From assembly GCA_002803225.1 (NCBI GenBank), contig NXFV01000371.1, forward strand, positions 1-64,000: DNA of 64,000 bases. Reading direction: 5' to 3'. This document shows positions 30,067 to 42,700 of this stretch, piece by piece (positions within the stretch are counted from its first letter, which is position 1; the number at the start of each line of letters is the position of its first letter). The DNA is from Gamarada debralockiae (lineage: Eukaryota; Ascomycota; Leotiomycetes; Helotiales; Hyphodiscaceae). The position numbers and the translations under genes are program-made. Under the pieces are notes generated by a model. That model did no database searches, was not told where the DNA came from, and saw only the letters and a program-made list of their open reading frames with translations.

Positions 30067-32374
30067 ATGATGAGCATCGAAATGGATCGAGCGGGTGCCG
30101 ATGCCATTCTCCAGGCTGCTGGTGCAAACGTCTCCGAGGATGAGTTGAGCGATGTTGATGTGGACGGGGACGGTTCGAGCAGCTTGAGCGACATTGAAGA
30201 CAAGGATGATGAGCCAGAACAAGACCCAGATGGATCGGACGAAGAACTTAGCAATGTTTACGATGACGAGAATGATTCAGAGGCCGAGACAGAACGGCTT
30301 GAGGAATCTCCGAATAAAATTCGAACGCACAAGGCCGTCGTGTTATCCTCCCAGAACGACGGCCAAATCTACAACCAAAGCCCAAGCAAGCTCCACAATC
30401 AAATAATACCGGATGATCAAGACGAAGAAGACGATGACGATCAATTATCCGACGATGAGATCTCCGTCAGGGAATCTCCCAAGAGCTCCATCCACGAAGA
30501 ACCCGAACCACCAACTGCACCGACATCATTGGAAGACTCTGCGGGCGAAGGAAAGCAAATGCTATCAACTATCGATACCGACAGCCGAAAGCGCAAACGA
30601 TCTATCATGGCAGGTAGTGGGTTGGGCGACGATGACGACGGACCTCTGCGCAAGCGCACTGGCTCAATAATGACACCCGGCGATGAATATGCAGTAGAGG
30701 ATGAGGAGCACCCTGATGAAGAAGTAGACACGTCGAACCCTATCAGCGGAAACATATCGGGTGAAGAAAGAGAGGAACAAGACGAGGTCCCTGAAGAAAC
30801 CGAGGAGCCAATTGCCGCCGAAGAGGAAGCTCCAGAGGCAGTGGAAGTACCAGCATCACCCAAGAGACGTGGACGGAAGAAGAAGAAGGTTACTGAGAAT
30901 GGAGTCAGTCCCGATGAAGATCCAGGAGCTGTCGCAGATGGTGAAGCTATTGTGAATGGAGAAGACGAAGCTCGAAATGGCGACGAGGAAGGTGCCGAAA
31001 TTGAAGGGGACGATGAAGCCGAGGCGGCTTTAAAGAATGAGGAAGAACGTAAGCCTTTGCCGTAGTTGCTATCCATGCGCGCAGTGCTAATTCGAAGTTG
31101 CAGTTGAGAAAAAGCGAATTGCGTTGGAACAACTGGGCGCAATCGAGAAGCAATTCGCAACATTTAGAGACAGGTCAGTATTTCTCCGGTGGATATAACA
31201 ATCGTTCTAATTGCACAGCAGATTGTACGACGAGCGACTCGAGCAATTAAATCGAGAAGAGGCGATGCTTCGACAAGACAAACCCACACACCCAGACTAC
31301 CTCGCGATGATGCAATGTATCGATGCGCGACGAGACGAGAGACTTCGAGTAGGAGAGAAATTACGAGAGTTTGAGTTGGAGACCCTCAAAAATTACGCTG
31401 TTGCTAGGAGGAGTCAAATTCTTGTTCAATACCAACAGGACGTTCGAGATATCCGAGAAAAGAAGCTCGAACAGCTGGGCAAACAATGGTACGAAATCCA
31501 ACACGACAGAAGGAGCTATGCTGGAAATGTGCCGGACTACGCTCTGAAATTCCCGACAAGGAGGTCACAGCAAGTTATGAACCAAGTTGCATACAGCAAC
31601 GAGGTATCGATACTTTCTGGGGTTGCCAAATATGTTGGATTTCCGGCAGCCCCGCCAATGGCCTCAACAACAGCTGCGGAGCTCGAAGAAGATTTGGAAA
31701 AGATGGGAGTAAGTTCTCGGCTCTCTAAGTTCTTGAAATAGAGCTGACATTGCCAGCGACACAAACAACCCCAAGCCGTTCCGCCGCCGGCATTGCCACT
31801 ACAAGAACTGGCTGCGCTCCGCACGGTGGGCTCAACATCAAGATTTAAACCAGCTGAGGAGCAGTTCATTGAGCAGACCCCATGGGCCAATCCTCAACAC
31901 CCTTCACACGCACATCTAATTCAACGACAAACTTCTGCTCAAAATGTGCTACGGACCACCAGCCCCTTTTCTCAAGCCCAAGCTCAGCCTCGGAGACACT
32001 CACAACACGGTTCAGGAGGTCCCATTTCCGGTACTTTCTCAAATTCCTCGTCATCCTTACTACAACATACAAACGGCCTCTCGATATCCGGTGGCCGAAT
32101 CTCCCCTCACAATCCTTTTACAAATAACAATCACTCTCATACAATGGCGCCGTCACCATTAGGCAGCCGGCAGGCATCATTGTCTCCTCAGCAGAGCCGT
32201 CCTCCTCAAATTCTTTCCGGCCAACAACATGGCCAGCCGAGTACCCATGAAGTTAAGCCGAATGGGAATCAACAGTCACCTCCTGCTACACTTTCGCGCC
32301 TTCACGACATACGTCGTGACTATCCGCAGGAAGTCAGGCGAGAGCAGGGATCGGCACTCATAGGTCGGTTTTAA
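30067..32374 (+). CDS. DEP1: Sds3/Dep1-like subunit of the Rpd3L histone deacetylase complex, 718 aa
   Basis: The model is join(30067..31048,31104..31173,31222..31708,31757..32374), with introns of 55, 48 and 48 nt. The first 320 residues are acidic and disordered, with a basic patch ASPKRRGRKKKKV. The Sds3-like coiled-coil domain follows: EKKRIALEQLGAIEKQF, RDRLYDERLEQLNREEAML, YLAMMQCIDARRDERLRVG and IREKKLEQLGKQWYEIQHDR. The tail is Gln/Ser/Pro-rich. Sds3/BRMS1-family proteins scaffold the Sin3-Rpd3 deacetylase that represses transcription. The domain lies late in a long acidic protein, as in fungal Dep1, so Dep1 is preferred over Sds3. The start at 30067 (ATGATG) is the first ATG in frame. 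Confidence 0.82.
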
Positions 32375-32724
32375 AACTGTCCGTAGTACATTATGATGAT
32401 GGATATATGGTGGGCGTTCGGATTCTGCATTCTTGGGGTTGGGTTGGGTACTGGTTTGGTCAAAATGTCTTGCATAGACAGACTCATGAATTCATTTGGC
32501 GATGATTCCACTTGCTTTGGGCAATTTGTACGTATAATGTAGAGCGTAAATTCTACGATTGTGCTTCAACATTGCAGCTTGTGCTTCTCTGTGACCCAAA
32601 CGCCCTTCGATTCCCATATGCCCAATTCTGTCACATCTACTCCACGTTCATGCTATTCCAAATCGTACATGTGCCCCTCATAGGATTCTCTTTGATATTT
32701 GCTACCTCCTCCTCCACGACCAAT

Positions 32725-33338
32725 TTATTTCACTGATGGCCCACTTGTGATCGTACTTGCGCCGGCTGAAGGTGCTTGCATTGGCTTATCCGGGACTTTA
32801 ACGTCTTCGAAATCATCTTGAGAGACGGCTCTGATCGTGAAGGAGTCTGGCAAACAGTCATTAGCAACTGCCTTCACATTCCAATCCGCAGCGAAACTCA
32901 CAAACTCCCATGCAGAATGCAAACAGGCCAAGTCCAGTAAGGGAATTTCGAATGAGATATGGTCTCCGGGCTCTAATGAGCGCTGCGGATTGCTTGTAGT
33001 TCTTATCATAGTATGATGACCTCGGTATCCTATGCGCATAATTAGTCGATTCCTGACTTGAATTGGGAATTAAATGCTTACACTGCCATTTTGGTTGTTG
33101 TGAAATGATGAGTAGAAGACTCCCACTCGCACCACTTTTTGAAGCTGCTTCTATGCCTGAGATGTGAGGCTTCAAACCCTTAAATCCTAGTCAATCCCTT
33201 CGCGAGATATGGGAAGTCGCGTCAACCCCCGGACAATCAACTATCATATTCAACCCAGTCCACCTTTCTGCGATTCACGATCATAGCATGATCAGAACCC
33301 ATACGTTTGAATTCCCACGTTTCTGCGACGAAACTCAT
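32725..33338 (-). CDS. Small uncharacterised protein with a problematic splice junction
   Basis: Exon 1 (33338-33242) encodes MSFVAETWEFKRMGSDHAMI through VEYD. A 55-nt intron (33187-33241, with TTGAC before TAG) joins in frame to RFKGLKPHISGIEA, SGSLLLIISQQPKWQ. The next exon clearly begins YRGHHTMIRTTSNPQ and runs to 32725, with SLEPGDHISFEIPLLDLACL and WNVKAVANDCLPDSF. The only canonical intron between them (donor at 33081, acceptor ending 33030) would put T next to GA and make TGA at the junction. So the gene is either just disabled, uses an unusual splice, or contains a sequence error. No family is recognised. It shares an 85-bp divergent promoter with PTA1. Confidence 0.5.
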
Positions 33339-33423
33339 GGTCTATATTACCTCACACATGCAGCTCTCATGCAATACCTCGTAGAGCTCTGTCGCAAGCT
33401 AGCTACCTACTGAAGAGCTCAAG

Positions 33424-36016
33424 ATGGCAGTCCCAACGCTCACAGTCGAGCAACAAATAAACCAGCTCAACGATGCGCGAAAACTCGTTTTACAGGACGC
33501 CAACTTCTACCCTCAAATCATCCAAGGCATCCTCCCAATTATAGGCCCTTCCGCAAGAGTAGAGCTCAGAAGATGGGGTGCAGATTTCCTTGCAGAGACA
33601 TTTGCGACTCCCAATGTGCCGGCACAGCAGAAGGAGACACTTAGTTTGGTTGTGCTGGAGACGCTGAAGTCTATGATTGAGAATCCGGAGGAGGATAGTG
33701 TTGTTGTGAAAAGTGTTGTGCAGACTGCGGCCAGCATATACCCGTTTGTCGTTAGATGGATGTACGTTGCCCCATACCCCTCCTCACTTGCATGCAGAGT
33801 CTTTGAAGTCACAAGGTCTATGCGCACCCGATAGATGGATGGTATGGCTTTGGTAGATATGGATTGGATGAGTTGGTGGCTTGGAATTAAGGTCTGACAT
33901 GCTTGCGTGAACAGTATCAACAACCCCTATGATGGCCCAACTTGGGAGCGAATGGTTGCCATCAAATCCAGAATATTACGAATATGGGACTCTGCTGCCA
34001 TTGGCGTACGAATATGTTGCATCAAGTTTGCTCAACGTGTAGTGATAGTCCAGACAGCAGGCCCAGATGCCGATCCAAAGGTTCGGATATCTTCTATTGC
34101 TCTTAGTTCTGTAACTGACTTGTTATGTTCAGCGCGGCAACCCTCTCGGAGTATCCCTCACTATGGTCCCACAAAGCCACCCTCTCCTCGTTCCTCGAAA
34201 TCTCGAAGCCGAAGCCTCAGGCCTATTGGACAGAATGCTAGGAGTCTTCCAAGAGAATCTCAGGTGCGTATTTCTCACTATCCATGCGGTCATATACTGA
34301 TCACCATAGCGATGCCTTACTTGTTGATGCCACTTTGAATTCCCTCTCTATCCTAATCCGAGCCCGTCCCCATCTTGCAAATAAGATCTTGACTGTTATC
34401 CTAAACTTCAACCCCCTTAAACAAGCCAACTCCCCCATGACTCCCAAACTCCGCGTTATGGTCAAATCCATGGAAAAGACCACCAGAATGTTGCTCATCC
34501 ATATCAACAAGCGGTATGCCATGTGCCCTTTGTTCTTTCATACTGGCAAAGTGCTGACAGGTTGCAGTGATCCTCAAAATCCCCTCGTAGGACGCATCCA
34601 GCAATACGTTGAACGAATGATGCGGTCAAAGACCGAGATCTTCGATGAGGCCAGTAAGAAACGAGGGCCCCCCGAGCCCACGGATGGCCTGGACCCTGCG
34701 AAGCGCCAGAAGTTAGGGGCACAGAGCAACACTCCTTCACAAAACCGATTACACGTACCTCCTCTGACTCCCGGATCGCATACGATAGCGGACCTCTTCA
34801 CAATTACTACAGATGAAGCACTGAAAGCCTTCGATGTAGCACAGTTATCAGAAGATCTGGTAGTCAAGATTGGAGTTACTATCCTTCAACGAATAGATGC
34901 CGATACGTTGAACCAGGCAGTCGAGGTAACTATTATGCCCCGTTATCAGTAGCATCATCTGCTCATATGGATAGGGTGTCCGGAAACGATATCAATCTCT
35001 GAGTGCTCCTCAGCTAGAGGAGATAAACCCAGAGACAGCTCCACTGGGTGTCGACGATGATGACGATGATTATGATCCAGACTTCTATAATGCCGAAGAC
35101 ACAGAACAAATCATGAACAAGCTCGACAATGCTCCGCCTGAGCCCGAGGAACCGAAGGCCAAGGCTCCGGAAGTGGCTCTTGGTCCGTTCACTCTGCCTC
35201 CTCCACCGCCTTTAACTCTCGAGCAGGCAACGCAAATAGGACAGGGCACAGTATCTCGTGTCTTTGGAGTAATGCAGACCCTGGAAGAACCTGGAAAGAA
35301 ACCAAAGTCTGGCATGAATAGATTAGCGGCCAGTGCATACGATCGAGACGCGTGGATCACCATCATAACCCGTCTAGCAACCCGTGCAGCCGCAGGTCTC
35401 GAAGAACAACCCGAGCCTGTGAAAGTAGAGCACCCTGACAACACACCCATATCCCTCAATAACACCATCCGCGACTCCCTCTACCACTATATCCTTGAGG
35501 ATTTCCGAAGACGCATCGATATCGCTGTCGCCTGGCTATGCGAAGAATGGTACAACGACAAGATCCAGATGAAGTTTGGGGAGGATGCCGTGTTACACTA
35601 TGAGAAATGGGTTATCAAAGTTCTGGATGGGATCGTACCGTATCTTGATTCGCGTGATAAAGTCTTGACGCGATTCTTGAGTGAGATTCCCGGTCTGAGC
35701 ACAGATGTACTTGCCAGAGTCAAGAGTCTGTGTAGAGATCCTGCGATGGTTAATCTGGCCTTGACGAGTCTGCTTTATTTGGTTATGATGAGACCACCTG
35801 TTAGGGAGATTGCTCTGGATGCTGTGGAGGATGTGTGGAATACTTGTGAGTCCTCCCCCATCTCAAGACGTCTACCTCATGCTGACAGACGTAGATGAGG
35901 ACGCGAAACCTATAGCAGCGAAATACCTGACGAAGTGGCGACCGGGCTTTGCAGAGAGGCTGAAGGGCCCAGAGGATGAAGAGAAGAAAGCAAATGGCAT
36001 TGCTGCTGCGGCTTGA
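33424..36016 (+). CDS. PTA1: Symplekin/Pta1, mRNA 3'-end processing factor, 729 aa
   Basis: The model is join(33424..33761,33915..34080,34133..34263,34310..34513,34568..34925,34975..35845,35895..36016); all junctions keep frame and remove stops. The product is the scaffold of the cleavage and polyadenylation factor (CPF). HEAT-like repeats occupy the N-terminal third (LRRWGADFLAETFATP, KSVVQTAASIYPFVVRWI, SDALLVDATLNSLSILIRAR). A disordered acidic region follows (LGVDDDDDDYDPDFYN), then a helical C-terminus (LYHYILEDFRRRIDIAVAWL, LSEIPGLSTDVLARVKSLCR). Length is close to yeast Pta1 (785 aa). The fourth intron is 54 nt and stop-free in frame, so its retention would only add 18 residues. It should be nuclear and essential. 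Confidence 0.88.
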
Positions 36017-37719
36017 GCTTTATACTCGAAGGATGATGGAGGGAAACTCGCGATGTAACATAGTTCTCTTGGTGATTGGGGGCATGGGCGTCAGCATTAG
36101 CACATTAGCATGAGCAGGCGTCGGGGACTACAAAATAGGTATAATGCCATCCGTTGAGTCGAATCGGACTACGCGATGAAGGAACAGAGGAATTTGACCC
36201 TGTTTCGAAAGATCCTTTGGCCTCAAGATCGTGAAATTGCAATGCATCTCGTTTAGCTAAGTGCCTTGCAACTACATGGGAATGACCTTCCTTCGCAAGT
36301 GCGATCCATTTACCACGTCCGAGACAGAGCGATTTCTCACGAATGATCCCGAGTTCCGCTGCCATCTGTCTTGGAAGCCATCTCGAAGAGTTCACCAGTC
36401 AGGGCTTGGCATATACCTACCAGTTCAGCCAAATCTGTGGAGTAATCTCCATCTGCACAGTCATCCGAGGAATTGTCATGTTTGGACTATCAATTGTCTC
36501 TTTCTAAATGATGTTTCCATTTTCTTTTTCTGCGTTGGAGCACAAAGTCTCGAATCTTCACAACTTGCAATTGCAGGGATACCTTCATGACTCAAGAGAG
36601 TCATATTGGAAAACGCCCCCCAATGCTTGGAATACCCAACTCCCAGCATAACGACCGCCAAGCGCGGGGTGCGCCACACTCCGGGAACAGACCGAACTGC
36701 TGTGACAGCGAGGCTCAGCACAATCTGGTAGACCAATCCATAGGTTCAATTTACTGTTTCGAGAAAATGACATAATTGTTTCCTTTTTGGGAAGAATCCG
36801 GAATGGGCCCCTAATTGTTCTCAAGTGAAAGTACTCCACAATGACGAGGTTTTGTGGCGATTTTGGGTGACTAGCGAGGCTGTGAATTTGCTCCATAGAC
36901 ATAGGTACCATATTTATCCGAGGAATTAGCGAAAAATAGCGGAGCTCAGGGGCTATGCTGCGGTCCGTGGGGTCGGGAGCCAAAAAGGTTATTTCGAGGC
37001 CTATCACTTAGATAATCAGGATCATCCGACTTAATTCTACCGTTGAGACATGCGAACAGATTTCTATTGGCTTGTCTCTGGACTTTCTCTATTACCAAGA
37101 AATCAATAGGGCTAGCGCCAAGCATTGCATGCTGACTCTGCATGCAGCCGCTGCCGCAGCGCATTGGGCGTTCAGCCTCTCGCCAATAGTTCACCCATTC
37201 GTGCGCTCCACTCAGCGAGCACCTACGCAGACATTGGCAAGAGTTCGTGAGAAGCATCAAAAATATTCAAGAATGGGGGGTGTTGTGAAAGCGGGATGTA
37301 GTGAGACATTTGCTAGAAACGGGAGTCGGTGGTATATTCTGGGGAAGGCATTGGCTGTATACTGCAGCTACATGAACCAGAAGTTCTTAAGTATTTGCTT
37401 TTCGTGATGCAGCTATGGTTACTCATCCTTCTTGTCGGCCCTAATTATAGGGATCACGATGGGCTTAGCGATATCGCTGAACTTCATACTGATGAAGCGG
37501 GGGCGGGACGGTGCGAAAGGGGGGGCCGTCGGTATGGAGAGTGAGTGAGATGGATGCGTTGGAGCGTACGACAATGCTGGCTTGAGTACTGACAGAGGAT
37601 ATAAAGATGGCGATCCGTCCTGTTGGGGGACATAAGTCATAAGCAAAGCTTTATCTAGCTCACCTATCCCAGAACCAAAGCCCTGACTTTTTGTACATTC
37701 TACGTTAATACCAATCAAG
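36017..37719. other. Intergenic, about 1.7 kb, no clear gene
   Basis: Several overlapping short frames occur on both strands, but none has a recognisable motif. A minus-strand stretch near 37010-37135 (GASPIDFLVIEKVQRQANRN) looks somewhat protein-like and may be a gene scrap. The rest is probably the 3' flank of PTA1 and the promoter of the rhodopsin-domain gene. Confidence 0.35.
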
Positions 37720-38872
37720 ATGACGGTCTATCCTCAGCATGTATGTACTTCATCATCACACCTTCCTTTGAACAGAGACTGACACTCTATAGCTTCAAGG
37801 TCCTTCGTCCGTCCCAGGCTTACTCGCAGGCATTCTCATCCCCGAAATAGTCTGCAGCTTCACCGTCATCGGGCGAATCTACTCTCGCGGCATTCTCATC
37901 AAGAACTGGGGTTGGGACGACACTCTCGTCATCCTCGCCTGGATATTCTCTATGACCGTCGTGGCCCTTGTTGGTGTTGAATCTCACTTCGGCCTCGGAC
38001 ACAAACACAAAGACATCCCACTCCACTACCAAGCTATCGCCATCAAATGTTCTTACTTTACGATTATCTTCTACCAAGCTTGCCTCATCATCACTAAGCT
38101 TTCCATCCTGTTCTTCTACCTCCGCATTCTAAAGCTCCGCCTGCAACGCATCCTGATTTGGTGCACCATCGGCTTCGTTTGCACATATGGCGCCGTTCTC
38201 ATCCCGATCTCCGCCATGGTCTGCAATCCAATCACGCACCGCTTCCCGTTCTACCCTAATGGCAAATGCTTCTCCTACTACCCCCTTATGACGGCTTCAG
38301 CAATCATCCACACTAGCACCGACGTATGGCTTATTGCTTTGGTCATCCCGCACGTTCTCAAGATGTCGATTCCCAGACGCCAAAAGATCGGTCTTGCCTT
38401 CCTCCTAACACTCGGTCTCTTTGACGCCTGCGCATCACTTACCCGCATCTCCGTCGCATACCGCTTCCTCAATCGCTCATTGGCACAATGGGATTCTTTC
38501 TCCTTCGCCATCTGGACCACTCTCGAGACCAGTCTCGGTATAATCTGTGCTTCAGTGCCAATGTTGAGACCTATGGTCAGACAAATCATGGGCAAGAAGC
38601 CCAGTTCAGCCCCAGAGATGATGAATGCGAATGTGCCTAGAAGTGGGAAGAATAAGGGGCCAGTTCAGCGGAGGGATGAGAGCTTGTGGTCTGATCTTCA
38701 CACGACTCATGAGCAGCATGAGCAGGACCAGGAAATTCAGATGCGGGAAGCCGTACAGGCAGCTGGGAAGGACTTCTTGACTGTTCATGTCATGGGTGAT
38801 TTGGAGGGCGACCGAAGTGCCTCTGTTTCTAGTACTGGTGGCTCGGTGGTTAAGACTGAGTCGATGGTATAG
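37720..38872 (+). CDS. Rhodopsin-domain (Pth11/SAT4-like) integral membrane protein, 366 aa
   Basis: The model is join(37720..37740,37793..38872). A seven-codon first exon (MTVYPQH) and a 52-nt intron precede the domain. Seven hydrophobic spans follow a short lumenal end. Motifs are the family's: RIYSRGILIKNWGWDDTLVI, GVESHFGLGHK, TKLSILFFYLRIL, STDVWLIALVIPHVLKM and LETSLGIICASVPMLRPMV. These are 7TM proteins found mainly in Pezizomycotina. Some, such as Pth11, act as surface sensors during plant infection. The acidic cytosolic tail is Ser-rich. No catalytic function is implied, and the ligand is unknown. It converges on the hydrolase-CorA gene. Confidence 0.85.
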
Positions 38873-39775
38873 GTGGTTGTGGTAGCTGCATGGCTCGGCG
38901 TCAGGCGTTCGGCGAAATTTGTTTAGTTTCGGGAAATCTTGAGTTTGAGGGTATTGATTTGATGAGATTATGGAATAATTAATGAAGTGTCGACTTAAGA
39001 AGTTTTAAATCGCGATTTTCTGTACACCATAGAACGAGTCTCTTTTAAGTGTAGAAGGTTTGAATTCGGGCCCAAAACATCTATCTGTCCGAAATGCCGT
39101 GCCTGAGCTTTTCTTTCTGAAGAGGAAATATTGAAAGTCACAGGTATGGCACCGTACCACACCTGCTCAAAGTAACAGCGTGGAGACGCAACAGCAATCG
39201 TCCGAAGGATTGGTCGCGATGGGTGTTGCGACGAAAAGGGAAGGAAGGGGTGGCACGTTGGGCAAGTCTGAAATATGTGCTGTTATGCATAACCCCACCA
39301 ACGGCAGCGAATTCATCATACTGCTATTCTTCGCATCCAGCGCAGTGAATTCTCCACTGACCAAGTCCGCGATAATTGACCAGCATGTGGTGTAATCGTT
39401 GTCAAGTCATGTCATTGAAGCTCCATTTTTATGCTCGAAAGGAAACGACGAGGCTAACGAAATGGAGAACAACGCCGAGGTCGGAAGCAGAGGGGGTATG
39501 CGAAAAGTCGACGTCGAAGTTCAGGCCGGAGAAGAACGCCAGTCAACTTGTCCGATCAACAATGAGTGAGAAGCCTTCATATCTGTAGTCAATTGTAGAG
39601 TCTGAACGAAATACTCAGACGTCAACTGTCTCATACGAGTCTCAACTCAGATATCGTCCGTATATTCAAACACATCATAACATACAGCAGCTCTGCTCCA
39701 GCCCCGTTTCCTGCAATACGGCTTCTACCCTCCTGTTTAGTGTTAACCCCTCCTCATCCTCCGCGCAAAAACACC
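38873..39775. other. Convergent intergenic region
   Basis: This is the 3' flank of two convergent genes, with no recognised gene. Open frames at about 39170-39590 are short and lack motifs. Confidence 0.4.
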
Positions 39776-42700
39776 CTACTCTCCTTTCCCATGCCCAAAA
39801 GCACCTCCTTTCCCTTCACTCATCCTCCTCCTCCTAGCCAAACTGACACTCTTCCGATTCTGCGGCGGCAATCTATAATCCTTCTCCCGTGCCACAACAT
39901 GGGCCTCCCAAAAATCATCATCCAACCAACTAGCCTCCTTCTTTGCCTCTTTCTTCAGCCGCTTTCTCTCTCTCTTCTGCTGTATGCTCTTCTTCCTTGC
40001 CTCTTTTCCAGAAATCCTGGTTGCGGGAATATAAGCCAGGAACGTGCCGATAGAAGTTTGCACTTTTGTGAGGAGATGGGAAGTTTGTTTGGCAAGCGCG
40101 TTGAAGGCTCGGCGTGTGCGGATTGACCAGGCGATGATGAGGGCTATGGTTATTATTGTGAATGATGCTGGGACTAAGTGAAGACTGCATTAGCCCGGCT
40201 GCGGTGCGGGAGGGGAGGCATGAGGAAGGACTTACTAGATATTATCCCGATGGTTCGTAAACCCATGAAATTGCCTCCACCCCATTCTCTGCTTGCTGTT
40301 AGCAAAATGACTTTGGAAGAAGGGGGATGAGGGAGGTAGACGGACTGGGTATTCATGCCAAAGAGGCCGGTGAAGAACGTCAAGGGTAGCTGATACTGTT
40401 AGCCGGGAGAAGCGATAGAAGGTCTGGAGCACATACAAATATTACCGTAAAAACCTGACCTATGTCAGCACTTTCCTCCTCAAATTTTCCAGGTAATGAC
40501 GTTACTCACCGTAAATATCATGACAGAACGACTCTGGGCACTGGCAAGATCCGCCTGCAAACGTGCAAGTCGCACCTCGTCGACTTGAGCCTGTCTCTGC
40601 ACCATCTGTAACAGTTTATCGAACTATTGGCATTATATCAGCGTAGGTTCCGAAATTCCCAAGTGGAGAGCCTAAAGAGAAGAGACACACATCATCTCTC
40701 GTATTCCTCACGCTCTCAATCATCTTCTCAACATGATGCATGTACTCCCCCAACTTCTGCTCAGCCTGCCTCAAAAACCCCAAGCCATTCCCAGTCAAGG
40801 CTTTCAATTCCTCCTTTTCATAGTTTGCGATCATGAGCTGAATAGCCGTCATTTGATTATCGAAAAGTGATTGAAGTGTATGTAATTCGTCTTCAATGTC
40901 CCGTAATTCCAGTAGTGCGGAGGTGTTCTCCCTATTCTGCTTCTCGGCAAGAGCTCCTTCACGTTTGTGCTTTGCGCGGATGTTGGTGGTGCGTACGGTG
41001 TCATCGTAATCAATGGCTTTGTCTCGGAATCCTCTGGCACGGAAGCGTTTGAAAGAGGTAGTCATTTTCTCAGTCTAGTGTAAAACTTAGAGGCTGCTGC
41101 AATTCAGGCTGTTGGGTGACTTACAAGTATACTGATTGCTTCCTCGAAAATTCGGAATATTTCTAGGTCGGGATGAGAGGAGCGCTCAAATAAAATCGTG
41201 ACAGCGTGAAGTGCTACTAATGCTGCGAGATCAAAGGAATTCTCACATCGGGATGTAAGATCAGCGTTGACTTCGTTGAAGATACTGTTACGTAAGTCCG
41301 CTTGTTGGAAGAGTCGTCCGTCTGTGACGAGGGGCTCTTTCTAGATATAATAATCAGTTGTCTTTTCAGATTGAGCTTCCAAAATCTATCATTGTGGTTG
41401 GTGTTCCTTGATAATCAAGGATAAAGCGTGTCGAGAGACACCGCTCTTTCGAAATCGTGGAAGGTGCGCTGCCATGCCGACGTACCTTGGGAAAGAAAGT
41501 CACAGTAGTAGCTGTTTAGACAATCGTCAACAGAAAGAAAACAGAGATACTTAGAACAACAACTAACCACTGTCAACAATCCAAAGCCAAAGTTGATCAA
41601 CCATAAGCACGTTACCATCCAGAACATCATCGTCCGGGTCGCTTTCACTCTCACTCTCGCTGTCCTCTGATTCGGCATCGGCATCCTTCTCCTCCTCATT
41701 TTCCTCACAACGAGTACTTTCATTTTTGTCTTCATTCTCCCCTTTACCCTTATCCTTGAAAATGTCATCAACGTGAGAAGGTCGCTTTTTCGTCATCTTA
41801 TAAAGCATCTGATCATCATCTCGTGCTCTTGTATCAAGGAGACCCGGGTAGCCAAACTGATCCAATGTTCTCCGACAATTTACAGGAGGATCGTGCCCAA
41901 GAAACTGCCAGATGACTTGAAACTCTAAAGATGGAAGCTTAGCGATAGATTGAGGTACAGGTCTCGATCGTCCTTGTTTGATGCGGCGTTTTAGGAGAGC
42001 CCGTCGCTTTACCAGGACCCTGTATGTATCGAAGTGAAGGAATGGGAAGTAGAGACACATTTGGACGGGAATTTTGTCTGGTCTTCCGTTCTTTCTGGGT
42101 GACATTGGCGGGGACGCTATTGATTAGGTGTTAATATACACGAAATACTAATATGTGTGGAAGGAATAGAAGCTTACTGATGTCAGGGCCGATAAAAGAG
42201 CAGCCTGGCTTGAGGAAGCATGCATGATGCTCAGAATGTCTTCCACGGACATGTTTAGATTCCCAATGTTCAACACTCAGCAACTTGGCATGGCAGTCTC
42301 GGCCTTGATCAACCGATATTCGTTCCAACACATTCTATGATTGTTAGCTCCGCAGCATATATATCTGTGAATGATTACCACGTACTCTTACCCACAGTGG
42401 GTTGTTGAAAGGGACATGAATCCAGACCAGTCTCTGCTTGGAAACGTCAGGTTTCGAGAAGGCAGGAACTATTGCATTAACATTTCCTTCACTCCCTCTG
42501 CGCCCAAGTGATTGTGACCCTTCCCATTGTTGTGCTAGTGGTCTCAACAATGGCTGCGATGGTACGTCGCTGTGTCGACGAGATCGATGTGCTGCTGGTC
42601 TCAAATGTGTCAGACCTCCAGGAGCCGGGCTCGCAGGATCCGAGCCTGAAACAGGCGGTGGGACTGATATAATCCCGAGCGCATTCGCAGGTGGTGTTCC

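Noticed and set aside
30441..31163. Minus-strand open frame of 240 codons rich in Ser
   Set aside because: It is the complement of the acidic GAA/GAT-rich segment of the DEP1-like gene, which yields Ser/Phe codons without stops.
33029..33082. Reading the junction TGA as selenocysteine
   Set aside because: Fungi of this group generally lack selenoproteins and no SECIS-like structure was looked for or seen; a sequence error or gene loss is simpler.
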